Shown here: positions 60,412-64,000 of the stretch, one piece after another | Position numbering within the stretch: the stretch's first letter is position 1 | Layout of the letters: each line of letters begins with the position of its first letter | NCBI RefSeq assembly: GCF_036345175.1 | Contig: NZ_CP107780.1 | Location: forward strand, 3,224,001-3,288,000 | Reading direction: 5' to 3' | Source of the DNA: Streptomyces sp. NBC_00576 | Lineage (GTDB): Bacteria; Actinomycetota; Actinomycetes; Streptomycetales; Streptomycetaceae | Length of the DNA: 64,000 bases | Notes under the pieces: generated by a model | The model's input: only the letters and a program-made list of their open reading frames with translations | What the model was told of the DNA's origin: nothing | Database searches by the model: none | Made by a program: the position numbers and the translations under genes

Positions 60412-61488
60412 TTACGCTGCCGCGAGCTTCGCTGCGGAGTCCGCGTCGACACAGGCCTGGATGACGGCGTCGAGGTCGCCGTCCAGCACCTGGTCGAGGT
60501 TGTACGCCTTGAAGCCGACGCGGTGGTCCGAGAGGCGATTCTCCGGGAAGTTGTACGTACGGATCTTCTCGGAGCGGTCGACGGTGCGGACCTGGCTGCG
60601 GCGGGCGTCCGCGGCCTCCTTCTCCGCTTCCTCCACGGCTGCCGCGAGGAGCCTGGAGCGCAGGATACGCATCGCCTGCTCCTTGTTCTGCAGCTGGCTC
60701 TTCTCGTTCTGGCAGGAAGCGACGACTCCGGTGGGAACGTGCGTGATGCGCACCGCGGAGTCGGTCGTGTTGACGGACTGGCCGCCGGGACCGGAGGAGC
60801 GGTACACGTCGATGCGGAGGTCGTTCGGGTTGATCTCCACGTCGACCTCCTCCGCCTCGGGGGTGACCAGGACACCGGCCGCGGAGGTGTGGATCCGGCC
60901 CTGGGACTCGGTCGCGGGCACGCGCTGTACGCGGTGCACGCCTCCCTCGTACTTCAGGCGGGCCCAGACGCCCTGGCCGGGCTCGGTGGCACCGTTCCCG
61001 CCCTTGGTCTTCACGGCGACCTGGACGTCCTTGTAGCCGCCCAGCTCGGACTCGGTGGCGTCGATGATCTCGGTCTTCCAGCCGACGCGCTCGGCGTAAC
61101 GGAGATACATCCGCAGGAGGTCCCCGGCGAACAGGGCGGACTCGTCGCCGCCGGCGCCCGCCTTGACCTCCAGGATCACGTCCTTGTCGTCGTTGGGGTC
61201 ACGCGGAACCAGCAGCAGGCGCAGCTTCTCGGTGAGCTCCTCGCGCTGCTTCTCCAGTTCCTTGACCTCGGCGGCGAAGTCGGGGTCGTCGACGGCGAAC
61301 TCCTTCGCCGTGACGATGTCGTCCCCGGTCTGCTTCCAGGAGCGGTAGGTCGTGACGATCGGGGTCAGCTCGGCGTAGCGCTTGTTGAGCTTGCGCGCGT
61401 TGGCCTGGTCGGCGTGGACCGACGGGTCGGCGAGCTTCTTCTCCAGGTCGGCGTGCTCGGTGAGCAGATCCTCGACGGCCTCGAACAT
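60412..61488 (-). CDS. prfA: Peptide chain release factor 1
   Basis: 358 residues from the ATG at 61488 (AGGAG upstream; the longer frame is discounted). It has the GGQ loop SSGPGGQSVNTTDSAVRI and the codon-recognition region with HRVQRVPATESQGRIHTSAA including the PAT-like tripeptide of RF1 (UAA/UAG). The N-terminal coiled coil is FEAVEDLLTEHADLEKKLAD. It terminates translation at UAG and UAA. prmC follows. A terminator after rpmE at 61540-61581 separates it from upstream transcription, so a promoter should lie close to the gene. Confidence 0.97.
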   Translation of the reverse strand: MFEAVEDLLTEHADLEKKLADPSVHADQANARKLNKRYAELTPIVTTYRSWKQTGDDIVTAKEFAVDDPDFAAEVKELEKQREELTEKLRLLLVPRDPNDDKDVILEVKAGAGGDESALFAGDLLRMYLRYAERVGWKTEIIDATESELGGYKDVQVAVKTKGGNGATEPGQGVWARLKYEGGVHRVQRVPATESQGRIHTSAAGVLVTPEAEEVDVEINPNDLRIDVYRSSGPGGQSVNTTDSAVRITHVPTGVVASCQNEKSQLQNKEQAMRILRSRLLAAAVEEAEKEAADARRSQVRTVDRSEKIRTYNFPENRLSDHRVGFKAYNLDQVLDGDLDAVIQACVDADSAAKLAAA

Positions 61489-61539
61489 GGTGGCTCCTGA
61501 AAACGTGTGGTGCGTGGGGGATGGCGGGCGACCAAAAAC

Positions 61540-61581
61540 GCCGGTCCAGGTACGCCCCGGAGGGCGACCGTGGACCGGCGC
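61540..61581 (-). terminator. Terminator of rpmE
   Basis: CGCCGGTCCA (61540-61549) pairs with 61572-61581 (10 bp), with an inner CGCCC/GGGCG helix (61554-61558 with 61563-61567). It lies 10 bp after the rpmE stop and about 50 bp before prfA. Confidence 0.8.
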
Positions 61582-61591
61582 TGGTGCCTCG

Positions 61592-61816
61592 CTACTTCGT
61601 GGAGCCGGCAGCGGCCTTGCCGAAGCGGGCCTCGAAGCGGGCCACGCGGCCACCGGTGTCGAGGATCTTCTGCTTGCCCGTGTAGAACGGGTGGCACTCG
61701 GAGCAGACCTCGGCGCGGATGTTGCCGCTCGTGATCGTGCTGCGGGTGGTGAACGACGCGCCACAGGTGCAGCTGACCTGCGTCTCGACGTACTCGGGGT
61801 GGACTTCGCGCTTCAA
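61592..61816 (-). CDS. rpmE: 50S ribosomal protein L31, zinc-binding form
   Basis: 74 residues. The zinc ligands are intact: Cys in VSCTCGASF and the CSECHPFYTG pair, so this is the C+ form; many Streptomyces also have a C- paralogue induced by zinc limitation. KQKILDTGGRVARFEARF is the family C-terminus. The start MKREVHPEY is standard, behind AGGAGAA. It is its own transcription unit with a hairpin just after the stop. Confidence 0.96.
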   Translation of the reverse strand: MKREVHPEYVETQVSCTCGASFTTRSTITSGNIRAEVCSECHPFYTGKQKILDTGGRVARFEARFGKAAAGSTK

Positions 61817-62048
61817 GGGATTCTCCTAGTTTCGGGAGGGCGCCGGGTCGCTGCCGCGGGGTGCGGTGGCGTGAACCGGGGCCGACGTACCAGTCTGCCA
61901 GGACTGGGCGCATCCCCCAAAACCGGGGGTTGCCCTCAGGTATTCCCTGCGGCTTCGGCGCGGGTCCGCTGCGGCTTGTCGCGCCCTGCGGCGGAGCCGT
62001 AAATTCACAGCCCCGCGCCCCTGGAAACGGGGGCTGCGCCCCCTGTTT
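61817..62048. other. Intergenic region holding repeat copy B
   Basis: About 230 bp. It must contain the rpmE promoter and the 3' end of the LCP gene transcript. CAGCCCC/GGGGCTG (62008-62014 with 62030-62036) can form a hairpin, partly inside the repeat at 61973-62024. Confidence 0.5.
61973..62024 (-). repeat. Dispersed intergenic repeat, copy B
   Basis: Read on the minus strand it begins CCAGGGGCGCGGGGCTGTGA, contains the CGGCTCCGCCG hairpin core and ends GGGCGCGACAAGCC. It matches copy A (28961-29013) with a handful of substitutions and two one-base length differences. It lies 24 bp after the LCP gene stop. Confidence 0.75.
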
Positions 62049-63146
62049 TCAGCTCACCACGCCTGCCGCGTCGCCCTTTGCCGTGCCCTTGGTCGCGGTT
62101 GCCGGAATGGGCTGGTCGGCCTTCAGGGCGTTCCAGACCGAGCGGGCCCTGCTCTTGTCGACCATGACCCTGTTGGGGTTCGCCGGGTCGTACTCGACCG
62201 GCATGGTGATCATGGTCATGTTGGCGGAGCTGATGCTCTTGAGGCCCGTCGCGAAGGAGGTCAGGGAGCGGACCGAGCCCAGGTCGGAGTCGGTGGTGAC
62301 GGCCTTGGTGGCGGTGTCTGCCAGATCGAAGAGCCTCTTGGGGTTCGTCAGGACGCCCACGTCCTTGATCTGGTCGACGAGGGCCTTGATGAACGCCTGC
62401 TGGAGTTGGATGCGGCCCAGGTCGGAGCCGTCGCCGACGCCGTGGCGGGTACGGACCAGACCGAGGGCCTGTTTGCCGTTCAGCCTGTGCGTGCCGGCCT
62501 TCAGGTTCAGGTGGCTGTCCGAGTCCTTGATGTCCTTCGTCGTGGTGATCTCCACGCCACCCAGCTCGTCGACGAGCTTCTGGAAGCCGGCGAAGTCGAC
62601 CTCGATGTAGTGGTCCATACGGAGCCCGGTGAGCGACTCGACGGTCTTCACCGCGCAGGCGGCGCCCCCCGTGGTGTACGCGGAGTTGAACATCACGCCG
62701 GAGGCCGCGTCGTGCGTGACGCCCTTGGCGTCGGCGCACCGGGGGCGGTCGACGAGGGTGTCCCGGGGGACGGAGACCACACTGGCCTTCTGGTGGCCCT
62801 CGTACACGTGGACGATCATCGCGGTGTCCGAGCGGGCGCTGCCGTCGTCCGTACCGCCGCCGAGCTTCTTGTTGGCGCCGGAGCGGGTGTCGGAGCCCAG
62901 GACCAGGATGTCCTCGGAGCCGTTGTCGACATTGGTAGGGCGGTCGGTGCCGAGGGCCTGGTTGATGTCGACACTCTTGATGTTGCCGTTGAGCTTGAAG
63001 TACACGTATCCGAGGCCGGTGCCGCCGAGCACGACGATGCCCGCGGCGACCCAGGCTGCGACGAGGAGCGCCTTGGAGCGCCTGCCGCGGGGCTTGCGAC
63101 GGCTGCGCCTCTTCGCTGGATCAAGCGGATTGCTCTCGGCGGACAT
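62049..63146 (-). CDS. LytR-CpsA-Psr (LCP) family cell-wall ligase
   Basis: 365 residues. A basic cytosolic tail (RRSRRKPRGRRSKALL), one membrane helix (LVAAWVAAGIVVLGGTGLGY), then the external LCP domain: ILVLGSDTRSG, ARSDTAMIVHV, VSVPRDTLVDRP, DHYIEVDFAGFQKLVDELGG and GKQALGLVRTRH with the conserved Arg and Asp residues that bind the pyrophosphate lipid. LCP enzymes transfer undecaprenyl-linked polymers to peptidoglycan. It fits functionally with the WecA/TagO-type gene at 55314. GAGGGAAG precedes the ATG. Confidence 0.93.
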   Translation of the reverse strand: MSAESNPLDPAKRRSRRKPRGRRSKALLVAAWVAAGIVVLGGTGLGYVYFKLNGNIKSVDINQALGTDRPTNVDNGSEDILVLGSDTRSGANKKLGGGTDDGSARSDTAMIVHVYEGHQKASVVSVPRDTLVDRPRCADAKGVTHDAASGVMFNSAYTTGGAACAVKTVESLTGLRMDHYIEVDFAGFQKLVDELGGVEITTTKDIKDSDSHLNLKAGTHRLNGKQALGLVRTRHGVGDGSDLGRIQLQQAFIKALVDQIKDVGVLTNPKRLFDLADTATKAVTTDSDLGSVRSLTSFATGLKSISSANMTMITMPVEYDPANPNRVMVDKSRARSVWNALKADQPIPATATKGTAKGDAAGVVS

Positions 63147-63255
63147 GCGCTTCCCTCGGTCTCGTCCGGTCGGTTACCCCCTGCTTTCAGGGACAGTCCT
63201 GTTTCCGTCGTAACCGCTCAGTCAGACGGTCATTACGGAAAAAGGGTTGCACAAC

Positions 63256-63292
63256 GCACTGTGCCCTTCGCGTGGTGCGAAGGGCACAGTGC
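63256..63292. terminator. Perfect 16-bp hairpin terminator
   Basis: GCACTGTGCCCTTCGC (63256-63271) pairs exactly with 63277-63292 around a 5-nt loop. It lies 61 bp past the stop of the FG-GAP gene and about 110 bp before the LCP start, so it should end the FG-GAP transcript. Confidence 0.88.
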
Positions 63293-63353
63293 ACGACCGT
63301 ACGGGCGGGATACTCTTCCGAAACTTCTCGGAGAACCCCGTTCACCTGCGGGT

Positions 63354-64000
63354 TCAGCTGATGATGTCGAACTGCTTGTAGTCGGTTCCGACAACCTTCG
63401 GTGTGCCGAAGATCTCGCTCGTGCCCTTGCCTGTGCCCGGGTAGAGGTACATCGATCCGGCGACCGTACGGCCCAGGAAGTCGGCCCTTCCGTCGCCGGT
63501 CACGTCGCCGGGTGCGACCAGGGTGTTGAAGGTGTTCCAGGTGCGCACCTTGACCCGGGCCGCGAAGGCCTGGGGGCCGGACCTGCCGTTGCCCTTGAAC
63601 AGGTAGCCGACCGAGCCGGTCTTGCTGCGGGCGAGGAGGTCGGCCTTGCCGTCACCGTTGAAGTCGCCGTGGCCGACGACCGAGTTGAACTGGTTCCAGC
63701 TGGTGGAGACCTTGGACGGCGCCCCGAAGGCGCCGTTGCCGTCGCCCGGGTAGATCCACAGGGCGCCCGCGGAGTCGACCGAGAGGAGGTCGGGCTTGTA
63801 GTCGCCGGTGACGTCACCGGGGGTGATGATTTGGGTGCGGGTCTTCCAATCACTGTAGATCTTCTTCGTGGCCCAGACCCCTTCGCCGCCCTCGAGATCG
63901 GGCACGAAGTGCTCCCAGTAGACGGCGCCCGAGGCGCTGTCGCGGAACACCAGGTCCTGGTAGTCGTCCCGGTTCAGGTCCGTCTGGAGGACGACGTTGA
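63354..64000 (-). CDS. FG-GAP/VCBS-repeat secreted protein, N-terminus beyond the window
   Basis: 214 codons are visible up to the edge and the frame remains open at 64000, so only the C-terminal part is seen. It consists of beta-propeller repeats of about 50 residues with calcium-type loops: DLNRDDYQDLVF, DVTGDYKPDLLSV, DFNGDGKADLLAR and DVTGDGRADFLGR, each followed by LWIYPGDGNG- or LYPGTGKG-like strands. In Streptomyces this module often ends secreted trypsin-like or other hydrolases, but the enzyme part, if any, is outside. A strong terminator follows the gene. Confidence 0.85.
   Translation of the reverse strand, partial: NVVLQTDLNRDDYQDLVFRDSASGAVYWEHFVPDLEGGEGVWATKKIYSDWKTRTQIITPGDVTGDYKPDLLSVDSAGALWIYPGDGNGAFGAPSKVSTSWNQFNSVVGHGDFNGDGKADLLARSKTGSVGYLFKGNGRSGPQAFAARVKVRTWNTFNTLVAPGDVTGDGRADFLGRTVAGSMYLYPGTGKGTSEIFGTPKVVGTDYKQFDIIS

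Overview
The window looks like a chromosomal core segment of a Streptomyces. G+C is very high with strong G/C bias at codon third positions, GTG and TTG starts are common, and the polar-growth cytoskeleton genes scy and filP lie side by side. From memory, gene order from about 5.8 kb to the right end parallels the S. coelicolor SCO5419-to-SCO5358 block read in reverse; this should be checked by alignment. No tRNA, rRNA, insertion sequence, prophage or CRISPR array was seen.

Layout. 1-2.3 kb: three minus-strand accessory genes (a HEAT-like protein cut by the edge, a hypothetical, a DUF6193-like protein) with less G/C-biased codons. 2.3-5.7 kb: a three-gene envelope operon (DUF6230, DUF6114, long low-complexity secreted protein) ending in a very strong hairpin and preceded by a leader with repeated TTAC/GTAA dyads. 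5.8-8.6 kb: YbbN-type thioredoxin, TetR, DUF3817, MarR. 8.9-12.7 kb: a cellulose-synthase-like/copper-radical-oxidase pair (cslA-glxA type). 12.8-16.3 kb: thiamine-binding protein, second DUF3817, three AIM24 genes and an AbsC-like MarR. 16.3-19.2 kb: OmpR-type two-component system divergent from a PepSY protein across an iterated operator. 19.3-23.7 kb: MFS transporter, meaB, thiolase, methylmalonyl-CoA epimerase. 23.9-28.9 kb: scy and filP. 29.2-33.2 kb: two tandem ABC ATPase/permease pairs. 33.3-39.7 kb: small zinc-knuckle-like protein, flavin oxidoreductase, SCO5389-type protein, nucS, a large membrane-anchored P-loop ATPase, STAS protein. 39.9-42.6 kb: 3-hydroxyacyl-CoA dehydrogenase, cobalamin adenosyltransferase, two membrane proteins. 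42.7-46.5 kb: chiS-chiR-chiC chitinase locus. 46.6-55.0 kb: DUF2550 and the complete atpIBEFHAGDC operon. 55.3-63.1 kb: WecA/TagO-type transferase, glyA-type gene, phosphatase-like protein without its cysteine nucleophile, TsaC/Sua5, prmC, prfA, rpmE, LCP protein. Right edge: a partial FG-GAP secreted protein.

How the genes connect. MeaB, epimerase, cobalamin adenosyltransferase, thiolase and 3-hydroxyacyl-CoA dehydrogenase all serve short-chain acyl-CoA/methylmalonyl-CoA metabolism but lie in separate transcription units. ChiS/ChiR are expected to control chiC, whose promoter region holds the two classical 12-bp direct repeats. Most unit ends carry long perfect hairpins, several of them bidirectional. 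Least explained: the DUF6230-DUF6114 operon and its dyads, the Cys-to-Ser phosphatase-like protein, the cslA-glxA type pair between conserved neighbours, the three AIM24 genes, the P-loop ATPase with an external Thr/Pro repeat tail, and two related intergenic repeats about 33 kb apart.
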